Source: an uncultured Pelagibacteraceae bacterium (lineage in GTDB: Bacteria > Pseudomonadota > Alphaproteobacteria > Pelagibacterales > Pelagibacteraceae). Taken from it: a DNA stretch of 64,000 nucleotides. The DNA is taken from assembly GCA_902618485.1 (NCBI GenBank), contig CACNAR010000001.1, positions 62,001 to 126,000 on the forward strand, in the 5' to 3' direction. Position 1 is the stretch's first letter, and every line of letters starts with the position of its first letter. Below, piece after piece: positions 47,807-57,883 of the stretch. The translations under genes and the position numbers were made by a program. The notes below the pieces were generated by a model, which did no database searches, was not told the origin of the DNA, and saw only the letters and a list, made by a program, of their open reading frames with translations.

Positions 47807-48492
47807 GAATTAGAACTGCATTAATATTATGTGCAGGTTTTGGTAAAAGACTGAATCCCCTAACTCTTGAAACTCCAAAACCTCTGCTGAAAATCAAAGA
47901 TACTACAATTTTAGAAAACTGTATTAATGTAATTTCCAAACTTGGTATAAAAAAGATTCTTATAAATACATTTCACCTTGGAGATCAAATAAATGAATTT
48001 ATTAAAATGAAAAATTTTGAGGTAGATATTGAGATTAAAGAAGATGGAAAGAATATTTTGGATACAGGCGGTGGTATAATGAATTTAGTGAAAAATACTA
48101 CAGATCAAGATTTTTTAGTTTTTAATCCTGATACTTTGTGGAACTATAAACATGTTAATGAAATAAATAAAATGCAAGATTTTTATTTTTCTAATAAATT
48201 GAGTTGCATTCTTTTAGTTGCAGATAAGAAACTAAGTTTTGATAAGAGCTTTAATGGAGATTTTAAATTAAAAGATAATCTATTGCAAAAAGGTGAAGAT
48301 AATAATTTTATTTATATTGGTTGTAAAATTTTCAATAAAAGTTTGTTTGAAAATTACGTTTTAAAAAATTTTTCAATTTTAGAATTATGGAAAGAATTAC
48401 GAAACAAGAATCAACTTAATGGATATGAAAGTACAAATAAATTCTATCATTTAACTAATTTAGAGACTTTCAAAAAACTAAAAGATCTTTAG
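47803..48492 (+). CDS. NTP nucleotidyltransferase, MurU-like
   Basis: ALILCAGFGKRLNPLTLETPKPLLKIKDTTILE; VFNPDTLW. Confidence 0.82.
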   Translation: MRIRTALILCAGFGKRLNPLTLETPKPLLKIKDTTILENCINVISKLGIKKILINTFHLGDQINEFIKMKNFEVDIEIKEDGKNILDTGGGIMNLVKNTTDQDFLVFNPDTLWNYKHVNEINKMQDFYFSNKLSCILLVADKKLSFDKSFNGDFKLKDNLLQKGEDNNFIYIGCKIFNKSLFENYVLKNFSILELWKELRNKNQLNGYESTNKFYHLTNLETFKKLKDL

Positions 48493-49183
48493 CCCTCTCT
48501 TTATCAAGATACTCACATTTTGTGATTTTCAAATTATTGTCTAACTCTATCAATAAAGGATTTCCTGTAGGTATTTCTAGATTTGAAATCAGATTATTAT
48601 CTAATTCAAAAAGTTTTTTGCATAAAGCTCTAATAGAATTGCCATGGGCTGAAATTAAAATGTTAGTATCTCTCAATTTTTCTTGGATTTCTTCCTCAAA
48701 AAATTTGACGACTCTATCGTAAGTATCTTTTAAAGACTCTGTGCTTGGAATAAGCTCCTCTGGAACATCTTTGTAAGTACTTATGTTACTAGGATGGTGT
48801 GGACTTTCTTTACTTAGGGCATCTGGTTTCATATCCCAAGATCTACGAAACTCGTGCACTTTTTTTTCACCAATTTCTTTTGCCATTTCTATCTTATTTA
48901 AGCCAGTAAGAGCTCCATAGTGTCTCTCGTTAAGCTGCCAGGCAGATTTAAATTCTTTTTCATCATTTAAAATTTCTTTTATAATTTTTAGGGTATGTTT
49001 TGCTCTTAATTGAACAGATGAATAATAGTAGTTTATTTTAAGGTTTTGTTCCTTAATAAGTTGACCCGCTTTTTTAGCCTCAGATTTTCCTGTTTCTGTA
49101 ATATCTACGTCAACCCATCCTGTAAATTTTTTCTCAAGATTCCAAGTACTTTGTCCATGTCTTACAAGAATTAAAAAACTCAT
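48470..49183 (-). CDS. gpmA: 2,3-bisphosphoglycerate-dependent phosphoglycerate mutase
   Basis: LVRHGQSTWNLEKKFTGWVDVDIT; NERHYGALTGLNK; ISAHGNSIRALCK. Confidence 0.95.
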   Translation of the reverse strand: MSFLILVRHGQSTWNLEKKFTGWVDVDITETGKSEAKKAGQLIKEQNLKINYYYSSVQLRAKHTLKIIKEILNDEKEFKSAWQLNERHYGALTGLNKIEMAKEIGEKKVHEFRRSWDMKPDALSKESPHHPSNISTYKDVPEELIPSTESLKDTYDRVVKFFEEEIQEKLRDTNILISAHGNSIRALCKKLFELDNNLISNLEIPTGNPLLIELDNNLKITKCEYLDKERAKDLLVF

Positions 49184-49226
49184 ATTATATTTTTAAAATA
49201 TATTTATAAATAAAACTATATAATTA

Positions 49227-49622
49227 ATGATAAAATTTTTTTCTAAATATAAAATAATTTTTTACTTTCTGAACTTTTGTCTGATTTTTTTATATATTTT
49301 TCCAGGTAGTTTGATTGGTTTTTTTCTACATGGTGATATTAAAATGCAACCTCAAATAACACGTGACTTTATAATATCATCGAATCATTTTTATGTCTTC
49401 ATTTTGTTATCAATGGTAGGTTTTTTTACCTTTTATAAATTTAACGAAACTAAAATATTAATAATCTACTTGCTCGTATTATCAATAATTCTAGAAGTTT
49501 TTCACCTATTAATACCTGAAAGAAGTTTTCAATGGCAAGACCTTTTCGGAAATATATTTGGAGTGATAGTTGTAATTTTCATTAAGAAAATTATAAATAA
49601 ATATGGCTTATTTAAAAAATAA
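49227..49622 (+). CDS. Small membrane protein, VanZ-like
   Basis: 131 aa, about four TM segments, RSFQWQDLFGNIFGVIV near C-terminus. Confidence 0.55.
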   Translation: MIKFFSKYKIIFYFLNFCLIFLYIFPGSLIGFFLHGDIKMQPQITRDFIISSNHFYVFILLSMVGFFTFYKFNETKILIIYLLVLSIILEVFHLLIPERSFQWQDLFGNIFGVIVVIFIKKIINKYGLFKK

Positions 49623-50202
49623 ATTAATTATTTTATTTTTTTTTTTGTTAACAAGTTGTTCATCAATTCCATCAAACACTTCAAATAGTTGCTCAATATT
49701 TAACGAGCGATATCTTTGGTATAAGCACACAAAAAATGTTGAAAAAAAATGGGGCACTCCGATTTATATTCAACTTGCAATTATAAAAATGGAGTCAGAC
49801 TTCGATTGGTTAGCAAAACCTGCAAGACAAAAAATTTTTAAAGTTATTCCTTATAAAAGACCATCAAGTTCATTCGGTTACTCACAAGCCGTTAAAGGAA
49901 CATGGGAGCAATATAAAAAAGAGACTGGAAATAAATTAGCCACAAGAGCAAGATTTAAAGATAGTGTAGACTTTATTGGTTGGTATACAAATAAAACTGA
50001 AAAAATTTTAAAAATTTCAAAAAAAGATGCTTTCAAGCAGTATCTTGCTTACCATGAGGGCTGGGGGAATTTCAAACATTACAGAAAGAATAAGAAGGTA
50101 ATTGGATTAGCTAAAAAAGTGGAAAAACAAGCTGGTCTTTATAAAAGACAATTATTAGAGTGCAGTAAATCTCTTAATAAAAATAAATATATTATTTTTT
50201 AG
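49603..50202 (+). CDS. Lipoprotein with lytic transglycosylase/SLT-like domain
   Basis: Lipobox LLTSCSS; IQLAIIKMESDFDW; SSSFGYSQAVKGTWEQYK; YLAYHEGWGNF. Confidence 0.72.
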   Translation: MAYLKNKLIILFFFLLTSCSSIPSNTSNSCSIFNERYLWYKHTKNVEKKWGTPIYIQLAIIKMESDFDWLAKPARQKIFKVIPYKRPSSSFGYSQAVKGTWEQYKKETGNKLATRARFKDSVDFIGWYTNKTEKILKISKKDAFKQYLAYHEGWGNFKHYRKNKKVIGLAKKVEKQAGLYKRQLLECSKSLNKNKYIIF

Positions 50203-53200
50203 ATAATTCTTTTTTTAATTCTAAATCAACTTCATCTATTCTCTTTGTATTTTTAGCTAAAGCTAAGTACATTGACGGAGTAATATATAATGTAAAAAAT
50301 GTAGAAATAATCATTCCACCTAGAATAGTTGAACCCACAGCCAATCTTGAACCCTCACCAGCACCCGGTCCAATATTTCCTATAACTAATGGCATCATTG
50401 CAATCATAGTACTTAAAGATGTCATGATGATTGGTCTAAACCTTACTGAGCATGCCTCTTTTATCGCTGACTCAATATTTTTGCCTGTAGTTCTTATTCG
50501 ATTGGCATAATCGACTATTAAAATACTATTTTTTGTAGAGATACCTATAAGAATGATGAGAGCAATTTGAGAAAAAATATTCACAGAGCTGTTTAAAAAT
50601 AATATGAAAACTAATCCACCAAATATTGCTAGTGGAACGGTTAAAATAATTATAAATGGATGAATAAAAGAATTAAAGGTTGCAGCCATTACCAAATAAG
50701 CAGTTAGTAAAGATAAAATAAATATTATAAACAATTCATTACTTGTCTCTTTAATTTCCTCAGATTTTCCTTTCCAGGTAATTTGATTTTTTGGGGCTAA
50801 ATTTTTCATTACATCTTCAAAAAATCTTATTGCTTCAATTAATGTGTAGCCTTCATTAATATTTGCAGATATTGTTACTGCTCTTTGTCTGTTGTACCTT
50901 GATAATTCTTTTGCAGAGCCTTCCTCTTTAAAGCTTACTAAATTTGCAAGTGAGATTAGTTTTCCCGTAGTGTCGGAACGTACAAATATCTTTGAAACTC
51001 CCTCTTTATTTCTCCTATCTGACAAATATTGTTGGACAATAATTGGATATTCTCTACCTAATTTATTAAAAGTAGTAATTCTCTTGCCACCATAAAGAGT
51101 TTCTAGAGTTTCTCCAATAGCTTTTGTGGAGACCCCAAGATCTTTAGCTTTATTTTTATTAATTATTAATTTTACCTCGGGTTTATTTCTATTGTAATCA
51201 GATTCAATTCTTGAGAGGTTTTTATTAGATCTAATTTTTCGAATTATTTGTGTTTGAATTTCTTCTAGTTCTTCGTAGCTGTTACCATAAATAACCATTT
51301 GCACTGGCTTATTGTAATTAGAAACTCTTATGGATTGTGGAGATATGGGAAAAGCCAGGGCTTGGGGGAGAGTAACAATTTTTCCAATTGCCTCTCTTAA
51401 TATCACCTGTTGTCCTTTTTTTCTTTTTTTCCAATCATCTAAAAGAGCAATTATAATAAAACTATTAAATGAGTTTGCTGAATTTCCAAATCCAGGTACT
51501 CGCATAATAAATCTTGAGTAAGGACTATCTTCAGATTGTAAAAGCGGTATTAACCTAGCTTCAACTTTTTGCGCCTGTTCTTGTGTATATTCAAAAGAGC
51601 TTCCCTCATCAGTGGCTCCTATAATTAAATAAGCACCGCGATCTTCCATAGGCAATAATTCCTTTTTTGAAAAACTAAATAATAAGATAGAAGAAATAAT
51701 TATGAAGACTATAAAAATACCAACCAATTTAGTTTTGTGAACAATAATATCTAAAGTTTCTCTGTAAAATTTAGCAAAATTTAAAAAAACTTTCTCAAAT
51801 TTTTGTATAAAAATTTTCTTTGAGCTTTTTTTATTTAAGAATTTACTAGCAAGCATTGGTGACAGTGTTAATGCTACAAAAGATGAAATTACTATTGAAA
51901 ATGACAATGCAATTGCAGTTTCTCTAAATAATGTCCCAGAAATTCCCTCAATAAATATTAGCGGAAGGAACACAGCAACCAAAATTAGTGTTGTTGCGAT
52001 TATTGCAAATGATATTTGTTTAGATCCTTTGTAGGCTGCAACAAGCGGTGTTTCTCCATTTTCTATTCTTCTATATATCGCGTCTGTCATGATTACAGAG
52101 TCATCCGTAATTATGCCTATGGCCAATATAAAACTTAAAAGTACAAAAATATTTATTGATAGACCAAAAATATAAAGACCTAAAAAAGAGGCTATTAAGC
52201 TTACCGGAAGTGCAATAGCTGGCACAACTACAGCTTTGAGATTTCCCAAGAATAAATAGATTATTAAAACAACCAAAACAAACGCTATAACCAAGGTTTT
52301 GTATACTTCCTCAATTGCAGCCTCCACATAATTAGCTCTATTAAATGAGACTCTTAAATCTAGTTCTTCAGGCAAAGATTTTCTTACTTCAATTATCTTT
52401 TTTTTAATATTCTTTGAAAGCTCAACTGTTGATGCACCACTTCTTGCATAAATACCAATCCCAACAGTTTTCAAATTTATTTGATCTTTAGTTTGAGCTT
52501 TGAAAAGAGTTTTTTCTGAAACAGGTCCAAATTCAATATTTGCAATATCAGATAATAAAATAACTTTATTATTAGTTTTTTTTATCGGTAATTGTTTAAT
52601 AGAATCTATATCATTATAGGATTTGTCTAAATTAAGCGTTAGATCAATGTTATCTGCCTCAAGAGTTCCAGCTGGAAGACTAATATTCTCTCCCCGCATT
52701 GCAACTTCAACTTCATTTATTGTTAGATCATTTGCCGCCAGTTTAATCGGATCAATCCAAACTCTAATACTTAATTCTCTTAGACCACCAACTAATATTC
52801 TTCCAACATTTTTTACACTTGAAAATTGATCTACCAAATATCTTTTCGCATAATCTCCTAATTCAAGATCACTCCAAGTAGACGAGGACAAGGATAACCA
52901 CATTGTTGTTGTAAAACCTGCAGCTCTTTTTAATATCTGTGGAGGTTCTGACTCTGTAGGTAAATTATCAACAACTCTTGCAACTCTTTCTCTAATATCA
53001 TTTGCAGCGTTATCCAAATTTATACTTGTGTCAAACTCAACATTTATTGTGCTCCTGCCATTTTCAGATTTAGAATCTATGTTCTTTATTCCTTCAGCAC
53101 CCCCTATTACATCTTCAATAACTTGAGTAACTTCTTGATCTATTATTGACGCTGATGCTGAGTTATAATTTACTTGTACTTGAACTACAGGTGGTTGAAT

Positions 53201-53320
53201 ACCATCAGGAAGTTCTCTAACTGGTAATTTCCAAAATACAAATAATCCAAAAATAATTAGTATTAGGGACATTACCCATGATACCGCAGGTCTTTTTATA
53301 CTTAATTCAGTGATAAACAT
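50192..53320 (-). CDS. RND-family efflux transporter
   Basis: 1042 aa; ELSIKRPAVSWVMSLILIIFGLFVFWKLPVRELPDG; GIITDDSVIMTDAIYRRIENG; ISTKNSILIVDYANRIR. Confidence 0.95.
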   Translation of the reverse strand: MFITELSIKRPAVSWVMSLILIIFGLFVFWKLPVRELPDGIQPPVVQVQVNYNSASASIIDQEVTQVIEDVIGGAEGIKNIDSKSENGRSTINVEFDTSINLDNAANDIRERVARVVDNLPTESEPPQILKRAAGFTTTMWLSLSSSTWSDLELGDYAKRYLVDQFSSVKNVGRILVGGLRELSIRVWIDPIKLAANDLTINEVEVAMRGENISLPAGTLEADNIDLTLNLDKSYNDIDSIKQLPIKKTNNKVILLSDIANIEFGPVSEKTLFKAQTKDQINLKTVGIGIYARSGASTVELSKNIKKKIIEVRKSLPEELDLRVSFNRANYVEAAIEEVYKTLVIAFVLVVLIIYLFLGNLKAVVVPAIALPVSLIASFLGLYIFGLSINIFVLLSFILAIGIITDDSVIMTDAIYRRIENGETPLVAAYKGSKQISFAIIATTLILVAVFLPLIFIEGISGTLFRETAIALSFSIVISSFVALTLSPMLASKFLNKKSSKKIFIQKFEKVFLNFAKFYRETLDIIVHKTKLVGIFIVFIIISSILLFSFSKKELLPMEDRGAYLIIGATDEGSSFEYTQEQAQKVEARLIPLLQSEDSPYSRFIMRVPGFGNSANSFNSFIIIALLDDWKKRKKGQQVILREAIGKIVTLPQALAFPISPQSIRVSNYNKPVQMVIYGNSYEELEEIQTQIIRKIRSNKNLSRIESDYNRNKPEVKLIINKNKAKDLGVSTKAIGETLETLYGGKRITTFNKLGREYPIIVQQYLSDRRNKEGVSKIFVRSDTTGKLISLANLVSFKEEGSAKELSRYNRQRAVTISANINEGYTLIEAIRFFEDVMKNLAPKNQITWKGKSEEIKETSNELFIIFILSLLTAYLVMAATFNSFIHPFIIILTVPLAIFGGLVFILFLNSSVNIFSQIALIILIGISTKNSILIVDYANRIRTTGKNIESAIKEACSVRFRPIIMTSLSTMIAMMPLVIGNIGPGAGEGSRLAVGSTILGGMIISTFFTLYITPSMYLALAKNTKRIDEVDLELKKELSKK

Positions 53321-54190
53321 TTATTTTGTAATAGGTTTGATTTTACCGTTGGGTCTAACTTTTTTAAGGCCCTCAGCTACAACAGTTTCTCCTTCATCAA
53401 GTCCAGAGATTATCTCAATATTTCTATTACTTCTTAATCCTGTCTTTACCTCAGTTTTATTAGCAATATTTGAACCATTAATTTTATAAACATATGATTT
53501 ATCACCTTCAATCATCACGCTCGTATCGGGCACGCTTAATGAATTTCTTAAGTTAAATTTTATACTAACCTCCAACAATGAGCCTGAAATTAATTCTTGG
53601 TTTGAATTATTCACTTTAATTCTAGATAATAAACTTCGTGTGTCTGCATTTATTCTACTTGAAACAAAATCAACTTCTCCAGAAAAAACTTTATCTTTGT
53701 AGCTTGATAATTTTACTTCTACTGGAAGTCCTTTTTTTATTGATGCAGAATAACTTTCAGGAATCTTTATATCTGAGTAAATTTCAGAATTATCATCTAG
53801 CGTAATAATGAATATGTTATTCGAGACCAAAATATCCTCTGTAAGCCCTGTGTAACCAAGCACACCACCAAACGGTGCAATAATATCTCCACTCTTTAAA
53901 CTTATTAATTTATCTCCTTTTTTTACAAAATCTTTAAGCTCTAAATCACCTAGGAGGTCGTCTTTTTTAATTTTGAAAGTTTGTGATTTTTTGGAAATTG
54001 CGGTGCCAAAAGTTTCAATTCTTTCTGAAAATTCTTTGTTTGTCACCTCTGTAACTATTATTCCAGGAGGAGGTATCTTACTAAATTTTTTTTTAAAATG
54101 ATTGGCTATTAAAGTTCTTGAAATAATTACAGCTGCAATAACAAGAAAAAATATTAAAATTATTGATATTGTTTTTGTAGATCTTTTCAT
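53321..54190 (-). CDS. RND efflux periplasmic adaptor subunit (HlyD/MFP family)
   Basis: N-terminal TM, APFGGVLGYTGLTEDILVS, EIISGLDEGETVVAEGLKKVRPNGKIKP; adjacent to RND gene. Confidence 0.9.
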   Translation of the reverse strand: MKRSTKTISIILIFFLVIAAVIISRTLIANHFKKKFSKIPPPGIIVTEVTNKEFSERIETFGTAISKKSQTFKIKKDDLLGDLELKDFVKKGDKLISLKSGDIIAPFGGVLGYTGLTEDILVSNNIFIITLDDNSEIYSDIKIPESYSASIKKGLPVEVKLSSYKDKVFSGEVDFVSSRINADTRSLLSRIKVNNSNQELISGSLLEVSIKFNLRNSLSVPDTSVMIEGDKSYVYKINGSNIANKTEVKTGLRSNRNIEIISGLDEGETVVAEGLKKVRPNGKIKPITK

Positions 54191-54194
54191 ACTC

Positions 54195-55010
54195 CTAAAT
54201 TAATCCGTATTCAGCCCAAGAACCATCGTAAATGCAAGGTAGATATTTATCATTTATTAGGGAATAAGCTAGTGCCAAAACACACGCAGTAACTCCAGAT
54301 CCACAAGAAAAAACTATATTCTTGTCAACAATATCATTTAAACACGAATGAAAAATTTTTTTAAGTTCATCTACATCTTTAAATGTTTTATCTTCATTTA
54401 AACAGGAACTGAATGGTATACAAAAAGAATTCTTAATATTTCCACTTTTTAATCCTTTTCTAGGTTCCGCGACTCTACCCTCAAATCTTTCCCTGCTTCT
54501 AGCATCTATAACTTTAAAACTGGGTTTAATTATATTTTGATTTATCATTTTCATATCCTTAACTAATTCTTTTTTTTCTAGGCTCTTATACTTGGATGTA
54601 TTTATCTTAGGTAAATCAGAGGTAGTTATTCTTATTTCTTTGATCCATTTTTTTAAACCACCATTTAATATATGAACTAATTTTGGATCATGTCCAAAAT
54701 AAATAAAATTATACCAACATCGACACGAACTTATTACATCAGAGTCGTCATAAATTACTATTTCATCGTTATTTTTAATTCCCATGGCTGAAACAATTTT
54801 TTCCCAATCATATTTATCAACCAGCATATGGGGAAGATTTGTTTTTTTGTTTGAATTGGAATCTAAATCAAAAAATATGGAGTTGGGTATATGCTTGGTT
54901 TTGTATTCCTCAAAACCATTTCTTTTTGTTAAAGGCATATGCCATGAGCAATCAATAATTTTTACATTATCTAGATTCTTGTTCAACCATTCAGTCTCTA
55001 CTAATGACAT
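54195..55010 (-). CDS. sseA: 3-mercaptopyruvate/thiosulfate sulfurtransferase
   Basis: VIDARSRERFEGRVAEPRKGLKSGNIKNS; active-site loop CGSGVTACV. Confidence 0.92.
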   Translation of the reverse strand: MSLVETEWLNKNLDNVKIIDCSWHMPLTKRNGFEEYKTKHIPNSIFFDLDSNSNKKTNLPHMLVDKYDWEKIVSAMGIKNNDEIVIYDDSDVISSCRCWYNFIYFGHDPKLVHILNGGLKKWIKEIRITTSDLPKINTSKYKSLEKKELVKDMKMINQNIIKPSFKVIDARSRERFEGRVAEPRKGLKSGNIKNSFCIPFSSCLNEDKTFKDVDELKKIFHSCLNDIVDKNIVFSCGSGVTACVLALAYSLINDKYLPCIYDGSWAEYGLI

Positions 55011-55454
55011 TTATCTTTTTTCCAAATATCTTTGGTGATATTCTTCGGCAACACAATAATTTTTAAGTAATGATATTTTTGTTACGACTCTGCCTGACAA
55101 TTTTTGATTAACTTCATTTAAAACCTTTTCAGCTATTTCTTTTTGATTATCATTTAAATAAAATATTTCACTCCTATATTGAGTCCCAAAATCAGGCCCT
55201 TGAGAATTTAATGTAGTTGGGTCATGAATATCAAAAAATATATTTAAAATTTTTTCGTACGAGATCATTTTTTCATCAAAATCGAGCCTAACAACCTCTG
55301 CATGATTAGTTTTTCCTGTACAAACTTCTTTATAGGTAGTTTGTTTGCTATCACCTCCACAATAGCCAACCTCTGTTTTAATTATCCCATCAATTTTACT
55401 GAATTTTATTTCAGGTCCCCAAAAACATCCAAGAGCTAAAACTGCTATTTCCAT
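55011..55454 (-). CDS. msrA: Peptide methionine sulfoxide reductase A
   Basis: LALGCFWGPE; HAEVVRLDFD; DPTTLNSQGPDFGTQYRSEIFY; AEEYHQRYL. Confidence 0.94.
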   Translation of the reverse strand: MEIAVLALGCFWGPEIKFSKIDGIIKTEVGYCGGDSKQTTYKEVCTGKTNHAEVVRLDFDEKMISYEKILNIFFDIHDPTTLNSQGPDFGTQYRSEIFYLNDNQKEIAEKVLNEVNQKLSGRVVTKISLLKNYCVAEEYHQRYLEKR

Positions 55455-55489
55455 TGATAAAGATTTAAATTAATTTACAAATTATTCGT

Positions 55490-56374
55490 ATGCTAAGTAA
55501 AAATCAATTGGGTTTTTTGTACATGTTTATGTCTGTTTGTGCATTTTCATTAATGGACATAATTGTTAAGTGGTCGGTTGATTATCCAATAGGACAAGTT
55601 TTATTTTTTAGAGGATTTTTTGGTATACTATTTTATTTTCTCATAATACCTAAAGAGAGACTTCATAATTTTTATTATACAAAAAGGGCTGGTTTACATT
55701 TTTTACGTTGTATGTCGGGCCTTGTTGCTTTAGTTGCAATTTTTATAGCTTTAAGAAAATTACCTTTAGCAACCGTTGTTAGTATTTCATTTGCTGCACC
55801 AATATTTACAACAATCCTATCAATATTTTTATTAAGTGAAAAAGTAGGGATTTACAGATGGCTTGCAGTAATAGTTGGTTTCATAGGGATACTAATTATT
55901 ACTGAGCCAGGTATAAGCCAATTAAACATTTATTATGTTTTCCCAGTAATATTTTGTCTAGGTTTATCTTATGTGGCCATTACTTTAAGACAATTATCAA
56001 CAACAGAACCTGTATGGTTAATTTCTTTTTATTTTTCTTTATCAATTACTTTATTAAGTTTTTTAAGTATTCCACAAGGATGGGTTATGCCAAGTTTGAA
56101 AGATTTTATATTTTTATCTTTGGTTGGTATTTTTGGTGGAGTAGCCAATCTATGGCTGGGTCAGTCATATAAATATTCTGAAGTTTCTCTTGTTACCCCA
56201 TTAAAATATTTAGCTTTATTATTTGCCATAGTCTTTGGTTACTTCATATGGGGAGAGGTGCCCACATATAAAACGCTTTTTGGAGCATCATTAGTAATTA
56301 TATCTACATTGATTATCTTTAGAAGAGAAATTTATAATAAAAAAATAATCACTTCTAAAACAATAAATGACTAA
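55490..56374 (+). CDS. EamA/DMT family transporter
   Basis: Ten hydrophobic segments; FSLMDIIVKW, LFFRGFFGILFYFLI, VSISFAAPIFTTILS. Confidence 0.85.
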   Translation: MLSKNQLGFLYMFMSVCAFSLMDIIVKWSVDYPIGQVLFFRGFFGILFYFLIIPKERLHNFYYTKRAGLHFLRCMSGLVALVAIFIALRKLPLATVVSISFAAPIFTTILSIFLLSEKVGIYRWLAVIVGFIGILIITEPGISQLNIYYVFPVIFCLGLSYVAITLRQLSTTEPVWLISFYFSLSITLLSFLSIPQGWVMPSLKDFIFLSLVGIFGGVANLWLGQSYKYSEVSLVTPLKYLALLFAIVFGYFIWGEVPTYKTLFGASLVIISTLIIFRREIYNKKIITSKTIND

Positions 56375-57002
56375 AGTTCCAAAATATTGGAAAAAGGCAA
56401 AAAATTACCTATCAAAAAAAGATAAAGTATTAGCAAAATTAATTAAAAGTTATCAAAGTCCATCAGAAATAATTCTTACTTCTAGAAGAAATATATTTTT
56501 TTCCTTATGTAAAAGTATTATTGGTCAACAAATTAGTGTTGCTGCTGCAAACGCTGTTTTCTTAAAATTTAAAAAGAAATGTAATAATAAAATAAATCCA
56601 AAGATAGTATCTAAATTAACCACACTTCAATTAAAAAGTTGTGGTCTGAGTCGTCAAAAGGTGTCTGGCATTAAGAATTTAGCAAAAAAGACTTTAAACA
56701 AATCTTTTAATCCAAAATTAATAAAAAATATGAATGATGAAGAGGCAATACTTTATCTTTCTCAATTAAAACAAATTGGAAGATGGTCAGCAGAAATGAT
56801 TTTACTTTTTACATATAACAGATCTAATATTTGGCCTATCCAAGATATTGGCCTTTTAAGAGCAATTTCAAAAAATTACAAAAAAAAATATTTACCACCA
56901 GAAAAATTTGTAATGCTTTTAAAGAAAAAATTTTCACCTTATTGTTCTGTAGCAACATGGTATTTATGGAGAAGTATTGATCCAGAACCTATTCAGTATT
57001 AA
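56367..57002 (+). CDS. DNA-3-methyladenine glycosylase (HhH-GPD family)
   Basis: FFSLCKSIIGQQISVAAANAV; LKQIGRWSAEMILLFTYNRSNIWPIQDIGLLRAI (HhH-GPD). Confidence 0.88.
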   Translation: MTKVPKYWKKAKNYLSKKDKVLAKLIKSYQSPSEIILTSRRNIFFSLCKSIIGQQISVAAANAVFLKFKKKCNNKINPKIVSKLTTLQLKSCGLSRQKVSGIKNLAKKTLNKSFNPKLIKNMNDEEAILYLSQLKQIGRWSAEMILLFTYNRSNIWPIQDIGLLRAISKNYKKKYLPPEKFVMLLKKKFSPYCSVATWYLWRSIDPEPIQY

Positions 57003-57285
57003 AACCCTCTACTATTTGCATATGTCTAATAGTTGTTTTTCTTGCTAATTCCCAACCAGCTTTGTATTCTTTTGATTCATGACACTTTAATGCTTGTTCG
57101 AAACTAGGAAATTCCCAAACCACTGTCCTTAAAAAATCATCACCATCAAAAGTTGTATGTTTTCCTCCTCTAACAAGAGGCAAACCACCATAACTTTTTA
57201 TTATTGGAGTTACAGTCTCTGCATATTTTTTTAAATTTTCTTGATTATCTACTTTTAAGTATAAACTTATCCAATACGCTTTCAT
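56989..57285 (-). CDS. DUF1330 family protein
   Basis: MKAYWISLYLKVDNQENLKKYAETVTPIIKSYGGLPLVRGGK; RTVVWEFPSFEQALKCHESKEYKAG. Confidence 0.85.
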   Translation of the reverse strand: MKAYWISLYLKVDNQENLKKYAETVTPIIKSYGGLPLVRGGKHTTFDGDDFLRTVVWEFPSFEQALKCHESKEYKAGWELARKTTIRHMQIVEGFNTE

Positions 57286-57328
57286 GATTTCTCCTTTTTA
57301 AATAATTTCAATTATGATAATAAATTTC

Positions 57329-57850
57329 ATGGCAGAGAAATTGATTATCAGCTTTAATGAGTATACTAAAATAGTTGAAAAACTAGCAATACAAATTCAT
57401 CAAAAATATAAACCTACAGTATTGGTTGGCATTATGAGAGGAGCAGCTCCAATCATTGACATTTTGTCTAGAATTTTGAAACTACCTATCGCATACATTG
57501 TCATTCAAAGTTATTCAGGTGAAGGCATGGAGGATCAACAAGGCCAATTGATGTTTGCAAGAGAAATAAGCTCTTTAGCTAGTAATGAAGATTTTAACAA
57601 AGTGCTTTTAATTGATGATCTCTCTGACACTGGATTGACATTAAACAAAAGCATCGAATGGCTAAAAAATTATGGCCCCACAAAAGATTATATAAAAGAG
57701 GTAAAAACTGCTTGTTTATGGAAAAAAAAATCTTCAACTTTTGAACCCGATTTTTGTCCTATAAGACTAAATTCAGATCCATGGATCGTCCAACCTACTG
57801 AACATTACGAAGAATTATCAATTGAGGAAATATTAAAACAAAATAAATAG
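57329..57850 (+). CDS. Purine phosphoribosyltransferase (xanthine/guanine PRT-like)
   Basis: VGIMRGAAPIIDILSRIL; VLLIDDLSDTGLTLNKSI PRPP motif; alternative start at 57314. Confidence 0.82.
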   Translation: MAEKLIISFNEYTKIVEKLAIQIHQKYKPTVLVGIMRGAAPIIDILSRILKLPIAYIVIQSYSGEGMEDQQGQLMFAREISSLASNEDFNKVLLIDDLSDTGLTLNKSIEWLKNYGPTKDYIKEVKTACLWKKKSSTFEPDFCPIRLNSDPWIVQPTEHYEELSIEEILKQNK

Positions 57851-57872
57851 GGCTAGTAAAAACTAGCCCTAT
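57847..57872. terminator. Perfect 11-bp hairpin, probable bidirectional terminator between convergent genes
   Basis: ATAGGGCTAGT (57847-57857), loop AAAA, ACTAGCCCTAT (57862-57872). Confidence 0.75.
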
Positions 57873-57883
57873 CTTATAAATGT

